From Desulfuromusa sp. (GTDB lineage: Bacteria; Desulfobacterota; Desulfuromonadia; Desulfuromonadales; Geopsychrobacteraceae): DNA of 27,457 nucleotides. Under the pieces are notes generated by a model, which saw only the letters and a program-made list of their open reading frames with translations, ran no database searches and was not told where the DNA came from. Within the stretch, counting starts at the first letter, position 1, and each line of letters starts with the position of its first letter. Location of the stretch: NCBI GenBank assembly GCA_021647765.1, contig JAKIUD010000042.1, positions 1 through 27,457 of the forward strand, given 5' to 3'. Positions 14,149-22,730 of this stretch are shown here, piece after piece. The position numbers were made by a program, and so were the translations under genes.

Positions 14149-14316
14149 TCAGTAAGATTCGGCTTCATCAATCAGCATAATCGGAATATCGTCACGGACT
14201 GGATAACGCAATCGACACGCTTCACAGAGGATAAAGTCTCCTTCAGTAGCAATCTCAACAGGTTGCTTACATTGGGGACAGGCTAAAATTTCCAATAACT
14301 CAGAACGGACAGACAT
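14149..14316 (-). CDS. Trm112/YcaR-like zinc-ribbon small protein
   Basis: A 55-residue gene easily missed because of its size. The protein reads MSVRSELLEILACPQCKQ, then a FILCEACRLRYPV segment, then RDDIPIMLIDEA. Two Cys pairs (Cys13/Cys16 and Cys31/Cys34) form a zinc-ribbon, and the YPVxDDIPIML ending is the UPF0434/Trm112 hallmark. The ATG at 14316 is preceded by GGAG with a 7-base spacer, and that signal is built into the lpxK stop codon region. In E. coli the homologous ycaR lies directly after lpxK (msbA-lpxK-ycaR-kdsB), so the linkage is conserved. Trm112 proteins act as small activators of methyltransferases in other organisms; the bacterial role is not settled. Confidence 0.9.
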   Translation of the reverse strand: MSVRSELLEILACPQCKQPVEIATEGDFILCEACRLRYPVRDDIPIMLIDEAESY

Positions 14317-14319
14317 TTA

Positions 14320-15384
14320 TTAACTCCATAAACGTTTAGTCAAATCAGCAAATAAACCAGTTGAGTTTTCAATTACGATATCCATCGGCACATAATAACA
14401 GGGTAATTCAAACATATCAGCCGCCAGTTTGACAGCATCTTTTTCAGTTGTGATCAGGGCATCAATATCAGTTGTCGCTTGCTGTAACTGTTCCAACAGT
14501 TGAGCTTGATACCCAGCGTGATCAGCAAAAGAGAGTTTCTTCTTCAATGATAACCCATAATTCACTAAAGCAGAGAAGAAGTTTTCAGGATTAGCAATCC
14601 CGGCAAAAGCCAGCAATTTAAGTTTTTTCAACTGATTGACAGGGAGCGACTCTCCGGTAAGATTCACTGCGATATCAGATAGCTGATGGTGGCTGATATA
14701 GGGTTGAAATCCCATAAAAGCAGAATATTTTTGACCTGCTGTACGTGTCATAAGTAAGAAGTCGGCACGTTTCAAAGCTTGCGGAAATTCGCGAAGATTC
14801 CCCGCCGGCAAAGGCCAACCATTCCCCAGGGGATGAGTGGAATCGAGCAAAACCAGATCAATATTCCGTTTGACCGCCCGGTGTTGAAACCCATCGTCAA
14901 GAATAATCACATCAGCGATCTTTGATTGTTCCAAATCTTTGATACCATTGACCCGCTTTCTTGAAATGATAACGGGACAATCAGGGTTTCTCTTTGCCAG
15001 GAGATAGGGCTCATCTCCACATTCAGCGGCAGTCATTAGAATTCCGTCTCCAGACGAAACAATCCCGACATCACCGCTAAAACTCCCACCATAGCCACGA
15101 CTGACAATAGCAGGACGTCTCCCCTGCTGTTGAAACTCTTTTACCAGCCAGTCAACAACAGGAGTCTTTCCTGTCCCGCCAGCAGAGAGGTTTCCGACAG
15201 AAACAATCGGCAAGATTGATCGATAGGAAGAAAATAGGTTGGAGTCATAACAAAAATTACGCAGCCAGCCGACAAGACCATAGAGACAAGAGAATGGGAG
15301 GAGAAAAAGGATCACTATCGATTCTAAAATGTTTTTAGCGCCCTGGGACACAAGTCGACGATGAAAAGCTATCAGCCTATTCAT
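14320..15384 (-). CDS. lpxK: Tetraacyldisaccharide 4'-kinase
   Basis: 354 residues, near the family's usual size. An N-terminal hydrophobic segment (about 21-40) anchors it to the inner membrane. The P-loop region IVSVGNLSAGGTGKTPVV (60-77) is the LpxK-specific Walker A, followed by VSRGYGGSFSGDVG and the VIILDDGFQHRAVKRNIDLVLLD block with the catalytic DDGFQH. The C-terminal ALITTEKDAVKL is also characteristic. It phosphorylates the 4' position of the lipid A disaccharide using ATP. The start abuts the waaA stop (TAAATG). Confidence 0.96.
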   Translation of the reverse strand: MNRLIAFHRRLVSQGAKNILESIVILFLLPFSCLYGLVGWLRNFCYDSNLFSSYRSILPIVSVGNLSAGGTGKTPVVDWLVKEFQQQGRRPAIVSRGYGGSFSGDVGIVSSGDGILMTAAECGDEPYLLAKRNPDCPVIISRKRVNGIKDLEQSKIADVIILDDGFQHRAVKRNIDLVLLDSTHPLGNGWPLPAGNLREFPQALKRADFLLMTRTAGQKYSAFMGFQPYISHHQLSDIAVNLTGESLPVNQLKKLKLLAFAGIANPENFFSALVNYGLSLKKKLSFADHAGYQAQLLEQLQQATTDIDALITTEKDAVKLAADMFELPCYYVPMDIVIENSTGLFADLTKRLWS

Positions 15385-16680
15385 TTAGCGCAAAACTTTA
15401 GAGATATGCCGCATGGTACGCTCGGTTGTCCCGGCGTTTTCTATAATTAAAGAACTGCCCGCCTCCCCCATAGCCCGGCAACGAGCGGGATCATTCAACA
15501 TAACGACACTCTGCCTTACCAGCCCCTGTTGATTTGCAATTTTCACCCCAGCACCAGCCCGAATCAATTTTTCAGAAATTTCTTTAAAATTATGGACATA
15601 CGATCCAAATATAACTGGTTTTGACAACAACGCCGCCTCTAAAAGATTATGACCACCAATGGGAACCAGACTACCACCAACAAAAACCAGGTCAGCAACA
15701 CTATAAAAGTCAAGAACCTCACCAAGGGTGTCAACAAGTAAAACCTCGCCGGGAGAAAGCAGCTTATCGCCTTTCTGCAAAGAACTCCGTAATCGGTACT
15801 TAAATCCAAACTCCTTCAGCAAAGACTGGATCTCCCGTTGCCGTTCTGGATGTCGTGGTATCAAAACCAACAACAGATCCCTGTCAATCTGCTCAGATAT
15901 TTCCCGATAGGCATCCAATAGCTGTTTTTCTTCCCCGTCATGGGTACTTCCAGCTACCAGGATAGCAACCTGATCAGGCAATTTATATTGATTTTTTTTC
16001 TGTTGAATCTCCTCTCTGTTCATCTCGATGAGATCATGATCAAACTTGAGATTGCCAGTATTCTCAACCCACCCATCCGGGGCACCCAGGGTAATAATAC
16101 GCTCAGCATCTGTCTGTGATTGCATACAGAAGGCAGAAAACTGTTCAAGAACCGGTTGCAGTAAAAAACGAGCCGCTCGATAACGGGGAAAGGAACGATC
16201 AGATATTCGACCGTTGACCAGAATCAGCGGAATGTTAAGTTGGTGGGCAAGCCGGGTGAAATTTGGCCAAATTTCAGTTTCGACAATAATGATCAATTCA
16301 GGATTGACAGTGCTGAGAGCTTTACGCACGGTCCAGGAAAAATCGAAGGGGAAAAATAGGCAAAGATCCACTTCTTTATTATCTAGAGCGACCGCATGTC
16401 CGGTCTCGGTGACATTACTCACTAGAATCAGGAAATCAGGGTATTTTGATCGAATTTGTTTTATTAAAGGAACGGCAGCTCGAGTCTCACCCACCGAAAC
16501 GGCATGAATCCAAACAATCCGCCCCTTGTCAATAGCAGCCAACTGTTTTGGAGAATAATAACCTAATCGTTCTCTGATACCGCGACGACTTTTACCGTAG
16601 CGCAGTCCGCGAATCAAATAATACGGGACGAGAAATAATACCGAAAATAAAAGAAGAAAGTTATATAGCAGATACACCAT
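15385..16680 (-). CDS. waaA: 3-deoxy-D-manno-octulosonic acid (Kdo) transferase
   Basis: 431 residues, the usual size of WaaA/KdtA. An N-terminal membrane anchor (LLYNFLLLFSVLFLVPYYL) precedes RRGIRERLGYY. WIHAVSVGETRAAVPLI (57-73) contains the catalytic Glu65. PELIIIVETEIWPNF, LVAGSTHDGEE and FVGGSLVPIGGHNLLEAA are diagnostic for the family. It transfers Kdo from CMP-Kdo to the lipid A precursor. Whether it adds one or two Kdo residues cannot be read from sequence. The ATG at 16680 has a GGAG 4 bases upstream and overlaps the acyltransferase gene by 20 bases. kdsA/kdsB are not in view. Confidence 0.96.
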   Translation of the reverse strand: MVYLLYNFLLLFSVLFLVPYYLIRGLRYGKSRRGIRERLGYYSPKQLAAIDKGRIVWIHAVSVGETRAAVPLIKQIRSKYPDFLILVSNVTETGHAVALDNKEVDLCLFFPFDFSWTVRKALSTVNPELIIIVETEIWPNFTRLAHQLNIPLILVNGRISDRSFPRYRAARFLLQPVLEQFSAFCMQSQTDAERIITLGAPDGWVENTGNLKFDHDLIEMNREEIQQKKNQYKLPDQVAILVAGSTHDGEEKQLLDAYREISEQIDRDLLLVLIPRHPERQREIQSLLKEFGFKYRLRSSLQKGDKLLSPGEVLLVDTLGEVLDFYSVADLVFVGGSLVPIGGHNLLEAALLSKPVIFGSYVHNFKEISEKLIRAGAGVKIANQQGLVRQSVVMLNDPARCRAMGEAGSSLIIENAGTTERTMRHISKVLR

Positions 16681-17326
16681 ACGACTCCAAATGTGCTTCA
16701 GCCTGTTGTTGATTCTTTTGCATGGCCTTTATTATCCGCTTGCGGAACAAGTCAACCCCCTCCTGTTTGTCAAAATATACCGGTTCTCCAAAAGAATAGA
16801 CACCACGTCCGAACGGATATGGAAATAAAAAACGATCCCAGGATTTAAAACGATGACCGCGACTGCAGACAAATGCCATCGGGATAACCGGACGACCACT
16901 CATCCTCGCTAGTTGAACAACTCCATCTTTTAACACGTGTCGAGGCCCCTTAGGTCCATCTGGGGTTAAAACGATATCGGCTTTTTCTTGGCAAAGATCC
17001 AACATTTCCTTAAAGGCGGCTCGACCACCACGGGAGGATGAACCCCGAACCGTATCATGATCAAAATACTTCATCGTCTTTGCGAGAAGTTCCCCGTCCT
17101 TTGAAGAACTGATCAATAGCTTCGCATGCTTCTTCGGATAACCAAAAACCAATAAGAAAAGTTGATCATGCCAGAAGGGGATAATAACCTGCTCGCCCCG
17201 CTCCCATGTATCGCGAAGATAATTCTCGCCCAAAATTTCTTTTTTTAACGATAAATTAAGGACACGCATCACCCGTGACGCAATAAATGGGACAAAGGTC
17301 AACAGTAGTCGATCACCTAATTTCAT
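16661..17326 (-). CDS. DUF374 lysophospholipid acyltransferase-like protein (LpxJ-type)
   Basis: 221 residues. Features of DUF374: IIPFWHDQLFLLVF (catalytic His-Asp region), LLISSSKDGELLA, VRGSSSRGGRAAFKEML and VLTPDGPKGPRHVLKDGVVQLARMSGRPVIPM. The DGPKGPRH motif is the family fingerprint. Members of DUF374 named LpxJ in epsilonproteobacteria are lipid A late acyltransferases; that role is inferred here from the position between msbA and waaA. It is the only late acyltransferase visible. GAGGA lies 10 bases before the ATG, inside the msbA stop region. Symbol withheld because direct orthology to LpxJ is not shown. Confidence 0.88.
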   Translation of the reverse strand: MKLGDRLLLTFVPFIASRVMRVLNLSLKKEILGENYLRDTWERGEQVIIPFWHDQLFLLVFGYPKKHAKLLISSSKDGELLAKTMKYFDHDTVRGSSSRGGRAAFKEMLDLCQEKADIVLTPDGPKGPRHVLKDGVVQLARMSGRPVIPMAFVCSRGHRFKSWDRFLFPYPFGRGVYSFGEPVYFDKQEGVDLFRKRIIKAMQKNQQQAEAHLESYGVSAI

Positions 17327-17329
17327 TAA

Positions 17330-19072
17330 TTATTGATCCTCAAACTGGGCATCATAAAGGCGCTTATACAGTCCACCATGTTTAAGCAACTCCTGATGAC
17401 TACCCGACTCTACAACTGCCCCTTTATCAAGAACAAGAATCCGATCTGCATGCATAATGGTGGAGAGACGATGGGCGATAACAAATGTGGTTCGATTTTT
17501 CATCAAGTTTCCAAGAGCCTGCTGCACCATCGCTTCACTCTCAGTATCCAAGGCGCTGGTTGCTTCATCCAGCATGAGAATAGGGGCATCACGCAATATT
17601 GCCCGGGCAATACAGATCCTCTGCCGTTGCCCACCCGAGAGGCGCACACCGCGATCACCGATCTGTGTCTCGTAACCATCAGGCATCTGTTGGATAAATT
17701 CATCGGCATAAGCCTGGGTGGCAGCCGATTTCACCAGGGAGAAATCGGCATCAGGCTGTCCGTAGCGGATATTGTTGGCAATAGTATCGTTAAATAAAAA
17801 TGTTTCCTGATCGACCAACGCCAGGCTTGCATGCAAACTTTTTTGGGTTAATCCACGGATATCATGGCCATCAATTAAGATTTGTCCCTGTTGCGGATCA
17901 TAAAAACGATTCAACAGACCTATAAACGTACTTTTCCCAGCTCCGCTTGATCCAACCAGAGCAATAATTTCACCCGGCTTTGCCAGAACAGAAAAATCAT
18001 GGAGCACAGCCTCTTCATCATAGGAAAAATTGATATTTTTAAACTCGACATACCCTCGACTGCGCGGCAAATCAATAGCATCTGGGGCATCTATAATTTG
18101 GCTCTGATTATCCAGCACTTCAAAAACCCGCTCTGCCGCTCCAACCGCCTGCTGGATAACATTATTGACCCGAGTCAAACGCTTTAGTGGAGTATACATC
18201 AACAAAATAGCCGCAAGAATTGAAAAAAGTTCCCCCTTGGTTATCTCTCCCAAAGCAACCTGATTCAATCCATACCAGAGGACAGCAGCAACTCCAAATG
18301 AGGTTAATAATTCCATGACTGGAGACGATGCTGCAGAATATTTATAAGATTTCTTTATAAATTTGAAAAAGTCGGCGTTTTCTCGAATGAATTTTTGTTC
18401 TTCCTGCTCTTCAGTCGCAAAAGCCTTGATCACTTTGATCCCGGAGAAACTCTGCTCAAGGACACCAGTAACTGTCCCCATTGCATCCTGACCTCTACGG
18501 GAGAATTTTTTTATTTTTTTTCCGATCGCCGCTGCTGGCCAGGCAGATGCCGGAATAACAATGAAAGCCATCAGTGCCATTTTCCAATTGGCATAGAAAG
18601 CATAGCCAGACAGGGCAATCAGAGTGAGAGTTTCACGCAGCAAAGTTACTAAAACGTCGGCAAAAGCTGCTTGCATAACATTGACATCATTTAAAATTCT
18701 GGAGATCAGGGAACCAGAAGAATTGGTGGTGAAAAAGCGCATTGATCGTTTGATAGCATGACCAAAAACCTGGTCACGGATATCTTGAATAGCATGTTGA
18801 CCAGCAGTCCGAATGTTATATTCCTGGACATATCGGGAGATGCCTTTGAAAGCAGCCAGACCAACGACTAAAAAGGGGACAAGCCTTGCTAAATCCATAT
18901 TTCCGGCGACAATCATGTCATCAACAAATGGCTTAACCAGATAGGCAATAACTGCATCGGAACCGGCCACTCCCAATGAGGCAACCATCGACAAGGCAAT
19001 GATCCATTTATAAGGGATTGCGTATCTGACTATTCTCAAATAGATATTCTTTTGCTTATCATTTAACAGCAC
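17330..19072 (-). CDS. msbA: Lipid A export ABC transporter, ATP-binding/permease protein
   Basis: 580 residues, the typical MsbA length. A six-span membrane domain covers about 1-310. The ATPase domain has Walker A GSSGAGKS, Q-loop LVDQETFLFNDTIANNIRYG, signature LSGGQRQR, Walker B ILMLDEATSALD and switch FVIAHRLSTI. It flips core-lipid A across the inner membrane as a homodimer. The start is a GTG at 19072 whose first G is the last base of the lpxB TAG stop (TAGTG, 1-base overlap), so synthesis depends on lpxB translation. Its position between lpxB and the acyltransferase/waaA genes supports msbA rather than a drug exporter. Confidence 0.94.
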   Translation of the reverse strand: MLLNDKQKNIYLRIVRYAIPYKWIIALSMVASLGVAGSDAVIAYLVKPFVDDMIVAGNMDLARLVPFLVVGLAAFKGISRYVQEYNIRTAGQHAIQDIRDQVFGHAIKRSMRFFTTNSSGSLISRILNDVNVMQAAFADVLVTLLRETLTLIALSGYAFYANWKMALMAFIVIPASAWPAAAIGKKIKKFSRRGQDAMGTVTGVLEQSFSGIKVIKAFATEEQEEQKFIRENADFFKFIKKSYKYSAASSPVMELLTSFGVAAVLWYGLNQVALGEITKGELFSILAAILLMYTPLKRLTRVNNVIQQAVGAAERVFEVLDNQSQIIDAPDAIDLPRSRGYVEFKNINFSYDEEAVLHDFSVLAKPGEIIALVGSSGAGKSTFIGLLNRFYDPQQGQILIDGHDIRGLTQKSLHASLALVDQETFLFNDTIANNIRYGQPDADFSLVKSAATQAYADEFIQQMPDGYETQIGDRGVRLSGGQRQRICIARAILRDAPILMLDEATSALDTESEAMVQQALGNLMKNRTTFVIAHRLSTIMHADRILVLDKGAVVESGSHQELLKHGGLYKRLYDAQFEDQ

Positions 19073-20253
19073 TAAATAACCTTTTCTATTCCATTATTTG
19101 AGCACATTTGTGCAGCGATATCACTGACACGGACAGAACAGCCTGGCTCACCCAATTTTTGACGGACTTCTGCCAAAGCGCATTTCATTATTTCTATATA
19201 CTCGCGGTCATCAAGAAGGCGTAAAATTTCACGACACATTTCTGTCGGCTTGGCATCATCCTGAATAAATTCCCGGACGATCCCACGCCCAGCAATTATG
19301 TTTGTTAAGCCAGCATATTCAATTTTAATTAACCTTCGGCCAATAGCATAGCTTAAGGGTGCAACTTTGTAGAGAATTGCCATGGGCGTACCGGTTAATG
19401 CCAGTTGGAGTGTCACCGTTCCTGATACGGTTAAAACAACATCACAGGCAGCGGCAACCTCATAAATATTCTCCATAACAATATGCACCGGCAGACCGGC
19501 AGCAGAAAATTTTTGTACCAATAGATCTTGGGTGAGAGAAGGGGCAACTGGTACTAAAAATTTCAATTCAGGTTTTTCCTGATGCAAGAGAACCGCTGTT
19601 TCGATCAAACTCTCCAGAATATATTGCAGTTCACTATTACGGCTCCCTGGGAAGATACCAACAACCAGTTCTTCATCTTTCAATCCTAACTGATTACGCA
19701 AGAATCCCTGCGGTTGATTTGCAGCAAACTCATCCAGAAGTGGATTCCCAACATATTCAGCAATAACCCCAAGGGGTTCATATATTTTTAGTTCAAAAGG
19801 AAAAATCAGTGCGAGTCGATCGACCCGTTCAGCAATAATTTTCGCACGGCCACTGCGCCAGGCCCAGACTTTGGGACTGATATAGTAAAGTATTGGCACA
19901 CCAGCAGCTTTGGCAACCTTGGCAAGACGCAGGTTAAAATCAGGAAAATCAATCAGTATCAATAGATCGGGACTGTCACTGCTAAGCAAAACCTTTTTCA
20001 GTTGACGGAAGCGGCTGATGATTTTTGGTAATTGTCGAACGACTTCGGTGATTCCCATAACCGATAGTTCATCAGCAGGAAACAATATCCGACACCCGGC
20101 TGATTCCATCTTCTTGCCACCAACACCAAAGAAACTTAACTGCGGCTGGCAATCTGCAGCGACCTTAATCAAATTGCTGCCATGGAGATCCCCTGAAGCT
20201 TCACCTGCTACAATCAGTATGTTACGGGACTGTTCGGTGCCAGTTTGCAACAT
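19072..20253 (-). CDS. lpxB: Lipid A disaccharide synthase
   Basis: About 393 residues, as expected for LpxB (GT19). NILIVAGEASGDLHGSNLI near the N-terminus is the family signature. FFGVGGKKMESAGCRILFP, DSPDLLILIDFPDFNLRLAK, YYISPKVWAWRSGRAKII and GIFPGSRNSEL are also diagnostic. It condenses UDP-2,3-diacylglucosamine with lipid X. The ATG at 20253 is preferred over the in-frame TTG at 20277, because the TTG lies in the T-tract of a terminator-like hairpin and would add a non-family extension. No strong Shine-Dalgarno is visible at either. It is separated from lpxA by 84 bases. Confidence 0.95.
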   Translation of the reverse strand: MLQTGTEQSRNILIVAGEASGDLHGSNLIKVAADCQPQLSFFGVGGKKMESAGCRILFPADELSVMGITEVVRQLPKIISRFRQLKKVLLSSDSPDLLILIDFPDFNLRLAKVAKAAGVPILYYISPKVWAWRSGRAKIIAERVDRLALIFPFELKIYEPLGVIAEYVGNPLLDEFAANQPQGFLRNQLGLKDEELVVGIFPGSRNSELQYILESLIETAVLLHQEKPELKFLVPVAPSLTQDLLVQKFSAAGLPVHIVMENIYEVAAACDVVLTVSGTVTLQLALTGTPMAILYKVAPLSYAIGRRLIKIEYAGLTNIIAGRGIVREFIQDDAKPTEMCREILRLLDDREYIEIMKCALAEVRQKLGEPGCSVRVSDIAAQMCSNNGIEKVI

Positions 20254-20269
20254 AAATTTTCTAAACCCC

Positions 20270-20302
20270 AAAAACAAAAGGCGAGAGCCTTACGGATCTC
20301 GC
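20270..20302 (-). terminator. Terminator-like hairpin between lpxA and lpxB
   Basis: GCGAGA (20281..20286) pairs with TCTCGC (20297..20302); after one G-A mismatch, CC pairs with GG around a 4-base loop. On the minus strand the stem is followed by CTTTTGTTTTT. It looks like an intrinsic terminator or attenuator in the middle of the lpx operon, 35 bases past the lpxA stop and just before lpxB. Confidence 0.7.
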
Positions 20303-20337
20303 AATTTTTGCTGTATAAAACATAAACAGGACTCCAG

Positions 20338-21111
20338 CTAACGAGCCAGACCACGCTCACTTTTCTTCAAAAAATCGAGATAAGTTGCAACCTCTAACTT
20401 AGCAGGATCAAACTGTTCCTCTATCTCAGCAATTGCCTCTTCCAGCTTGAGATTAGAACGAAAAACCAGTTTATAAAGTTTTTTGATATTACTCAAAGCT
20501 TCGGGGGAAAAACCACGTCGTTTCAAGCCAGTCAGGTTCAATCCCACCACTTTTGCACGATCTCCCTGAACTATCGCATAAGGAACCACATCCTGACCGA
20601 TCATCGAGCCACCACTTGCCATTACGTGACAACCAACTCGAGCAAACTGGTGTACAGCACTCAACCCGCCCAGGATTGCGTAATCACCGACTTCAACATG
20701 ACCCGCCAAAGTTGCTGCATTGGCAAGAATTACGTGATCTTTAACAATACAGTCATGAGCCACATGGGCATAAGCCATAATCAGATTATCGTTTCCTACG
20801 GTCGTTATACCGCCGCCATCTTCAGTTCCAAGATGGATCGTCACAAACTCACGAATCCGGTTGCGGTTGCCAATTTTCAAATATGAAACCTCCCCGGAAA
20901 ATTTTAGATCCTGAGGGATTGCACCGACCGAAGCAAATTGAAAAATCTGGTTATCACACCCAATTTCTGTATAACCCTCAATGACAGCATGGGGTCCGAT
21001 TGTTGTTCCTGCACCAATTCTGACATGTTCCCCGATAACCGTATAAGGGCCAACCGTCACTGAGGAATCCAACTCTGCACCGGAGGCTATGATTGCTGTC
21101 GAATGGATCAT
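20338..21111 (-). CDS. lpxA: UDP-N-acetylglucosamine O-acyltransferase
   Basis: 257 residues. Many left-handed beta-helix hexapeptides are present (VTVGPYTVIGEHVRIGAGTTIGP at 18-40). The catalytic His region AYAHVAHDC (113-121, with His119 as the expected base), GHVEVGDYAILGGLSAVHQF and GLNLTGLKRRGFS are family hallmarks. The C-terminal helical part (from about 200) is as usual. It catalyses the first acylation in lipid A synthesis in the cytoplasm. It is 15 bases after fabZ. In several relatives lpxI follows lpxA, but here it does not. Confidence 0.96.
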   Translation of the reverse strand: MIHSTAIIASGAELDSSVTVGPYTVIGEHVRIGAGTTIGPHAVIEGYTEIGCDNQIFQFASVGAIPQDLKFSGEVSYLKIGNRNRIREFVTIHLGTEDGGGITTVGNDNLIMAYAHVAHDCIVKDHVILANAATLAGHVEVGDYAILGGLSAVHQFARVGCHVMASGGSMIGQDVVPYAIVQGDRAKVVGLNLTGLKRRGFSPEALSNIKKLYKLVFRSNLKLEEAIAEIEEQFDPAKLEVATYLDFLKKSERGLAR

Positions 21112-21126
21112 AGTTTTTTCTCCAAT

Positions 21127-21564
21127 TTACTTCTCTGCAAAAGTCGCCATCAAGTTCGCCTCAGCAACCAAGGTATCAGCGACGTAGGCCTTGCAGCTGA
21201 ACCGATAAATACCGCGCCGTTTTGAGAGTAATTCCACCTCCAAGCGTAGAATATCACCAGGCACAACTGGCTTACGAAACCTGGCCTTATCAATGCCGAC
21301 AAAGTAAGTCACCCGATCATCACCGATTTTATCAATAACTGACACATAGGCACCACCGACCTGCGCCATGGCCTCAACAATCAATACCCCGGGCATAACG
21401 GGATGCTCCGGGAAGTGCCCCTGGAAAAAAGGCTCATTAATAGTCACATTTTTATAACCGTTAACCTTAACACCCTCTTCAATCTCTTCAATTCGATCAA
21501 CCAGAAGAAAAGGGTAACGATGTGGCAAAGTTTTCATAATCTGCTGAATATTCATGACAAGCAT
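21127..21564 (-). CDS. fabZ: 3-hydroxyacyl-ACP dehydratase FabZ
   Basis: 145 residues, hot-dog fold. LPHRYPFLLVDRI (13-25) and FFQGHFPEHPVMPGVLIVEAMAQVGG (46-71) carry the catalytic His50 and Glu64. It dehydrates 3-hydroxyacyl-ACP in fatty acid elongation and competes with LpxA/LpxD for the same substrates, which explains the linkage. The ATG at 21564 is supported by AAGGAG with a 7-base spacer inside the end of lpxD; only one base separates the two genes. Confidence 0.96.
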   Translation of the reverse strand: MLVMNIQQIMKTLPHRYPFLLVDRIEEIEEGVKVNGYKNVTINEPFFQGHFPEHPVMPGVLIVEAMAQVGGAYVSVIDKIGDDRVTYFVGIDKARFRKPVVPGDILRLEVELLSKRRGIYRFSCKAYVADTLVAEANLMATFAEK

Positions 21565-21565
21565 A

Positions 21566-22597
21566 TCATTTCTCCTTTAGAAGCGCCTCAAGTTCCTCCA
21601 GACGCTTCTTAATTTTTTGCATATCCTTACGCATTTCCGGCAACTTTGGCAAAGTCATTGTCGCTCGTAGCCATTGTTTATGTGGCATCAGCGGCAACCC
21701 CGATAAAATTTGATTTGGAGCCACATCGCCAGTCGCCCCCCCCCTGCCACCAATCATTACATTGTCCCCTACTTTTAAGTGGCCGGCAATTGCTGCCTGC
21801 CCCCCAAAAGTGCAGTGGTTACCAATCGTCGTACTACCGGCGACACCACTCTGAGAAACCAGGATACAATCTTCGCCAACAACCACATTATGACCAATTT
21901 GGACTAAATTATCGAGCTTTGTACCACGGCGAATTCTCGTTTCACCAAGGACTGCCCGGTCAACGCAGCTGTTGGAGCCAATTTCTACATCATCCTCCAA
22001 CACAACAATTCCCACCTGAGGAATTTTGTAATAACTGTCACCATCAGGAGCAAAACCAAAACCATCAGATCCAATGACCACGGCAGGTTGCAAAATAACC
22101 CGATCACCAATACGACAATTCTCACGAACAATCGATTGGGCATGCAGTAAACAGTCCTGGCCAATCGTCACATCATCATAAATAACAACCCCAGGGTAAA
22201 GAGTTGAACTTGCACCAATAGTGACCCCTTCACCTACCACACAACCAGGATAAATTGTCGCAGTTTTATCAATCACTGCAGAATCAGCTATCCAGGCACC
22301 CGGCATCACCCCCTTAATCGGTCGTTTCAAAACCTGTAGGAAGGTAAGAATTTTAGCAAATGCCAGATAAGGATTTTTACATACGATCAAATCCATACCC
22401 GGGGCATCAACTCCGGGCGCAAGAATCACTGCTGATGCCTGACAATTATTGAGTTTTGCCAAATACTTGGGGTTTGCAACAAAGGTAATATCTCCCTGTT
22501 GAGCCTGGTCAATTGGCGCAACTTGAAAAATATCCAGATCGGCATCACCCTTCAGCTCACCACCGACCAAGTCTGCTAACTGCTGCAATTTTGCCAT
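21566..22597 (-). CDS. lpxD: UDP-3-O-acylglucosamine N-acyltransferase
   Basis: About 343 residues. The N-terminal uridine-binding domain (LQQLADLVGGELKGDADLDIF, ... GDITFVANPKYLAKL) is followed by a hexapeptide beta-helix (IYPGCVVGEGVTIGASSTLYPGVVI) with GSDGFGFAPDGDSYYKIPQVG and LVQIGHNVVVGED, the catalytic His segment. It transfers the second 3-hydroxyacyl chain. A C-terminal helix (LPKLPEMRKDMQKIKKRLEELEALLKEK) is typical. The ATG at 22597, with AAAGGA about 7 bases upstream, is chosen over a codon at 22630 that would add 11 atypical residues. A REP-like pair separates it from skp by 184 bases, the longest gene-free stretch in this operon. Confidence 0.96.
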   Translation of the reverse strand: MAKLQQLADLVGGELKGDADLDIFQVAPIDQAQQGDITFVANPKYLAKLNNCQASAVILAPGVDAPGMDLIVCKNPYLAFAKILTFLQVLKRPIKGVMPGAWIADSAVIDKTATIYPGCVVGEGVTIGASSTLYPGVVIYDDVTIGQDCLLHAQSIVRENCRIGDRVILQPAVVIGSDGFGFAPDGDSYYKIPQVGIVVLEDDVEIGSNSCVDRAVLGETRIRRGTKLDNLVQIGHNVVVGEDCILVSQSGVAGSTTIGNHCTFGGQAAIAGHLKVGDNVMIGGRGGATGDVAPNQILSGLPLMPHKQWLRATMTLPKLPEMRKDMQKIKKRLEELEALLKEK

Positions 22598-22651
22598 GAA
22601 AAAATCCTTTGCCAACGTAGGCTCTCGCAAAACTCTTTAAAGTCCAGTGAC

Positions 22652-22730
22652 CGTCATTCCCGCACAGGCGGGAATACAGAGTTTTCTTGGGTTTGTCAAA
22701 AACTGAATCCCCATTTTCACGAAGATGACG
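22652..22730. repeat. Inverted pair of REP-like elements (BIME/MITE-like)
   Basis: CGTCAT (22652..22657) and ATGACG (22725..22730) form inverted ends. The left unit has a perfect hairpin, TTCCCGC/GCGGGAA (22657..22663 and 22668..22674), with a 4-base loop. On the minus strand the other unit begins CGTCATCTTCGTG and looks like a decayed copy of the widespread CGTCATTCCCGC-type repeat. It lies between skp and lpxD and could stabilise or terminate part of the transcript. Confidence 0.65.

Noticed and set aside
20254..20277. TTG at 20277 as the lpxB start
   Set aside because: It lies in the T-tract of the hairpin and adds residues not typical for LpxB.
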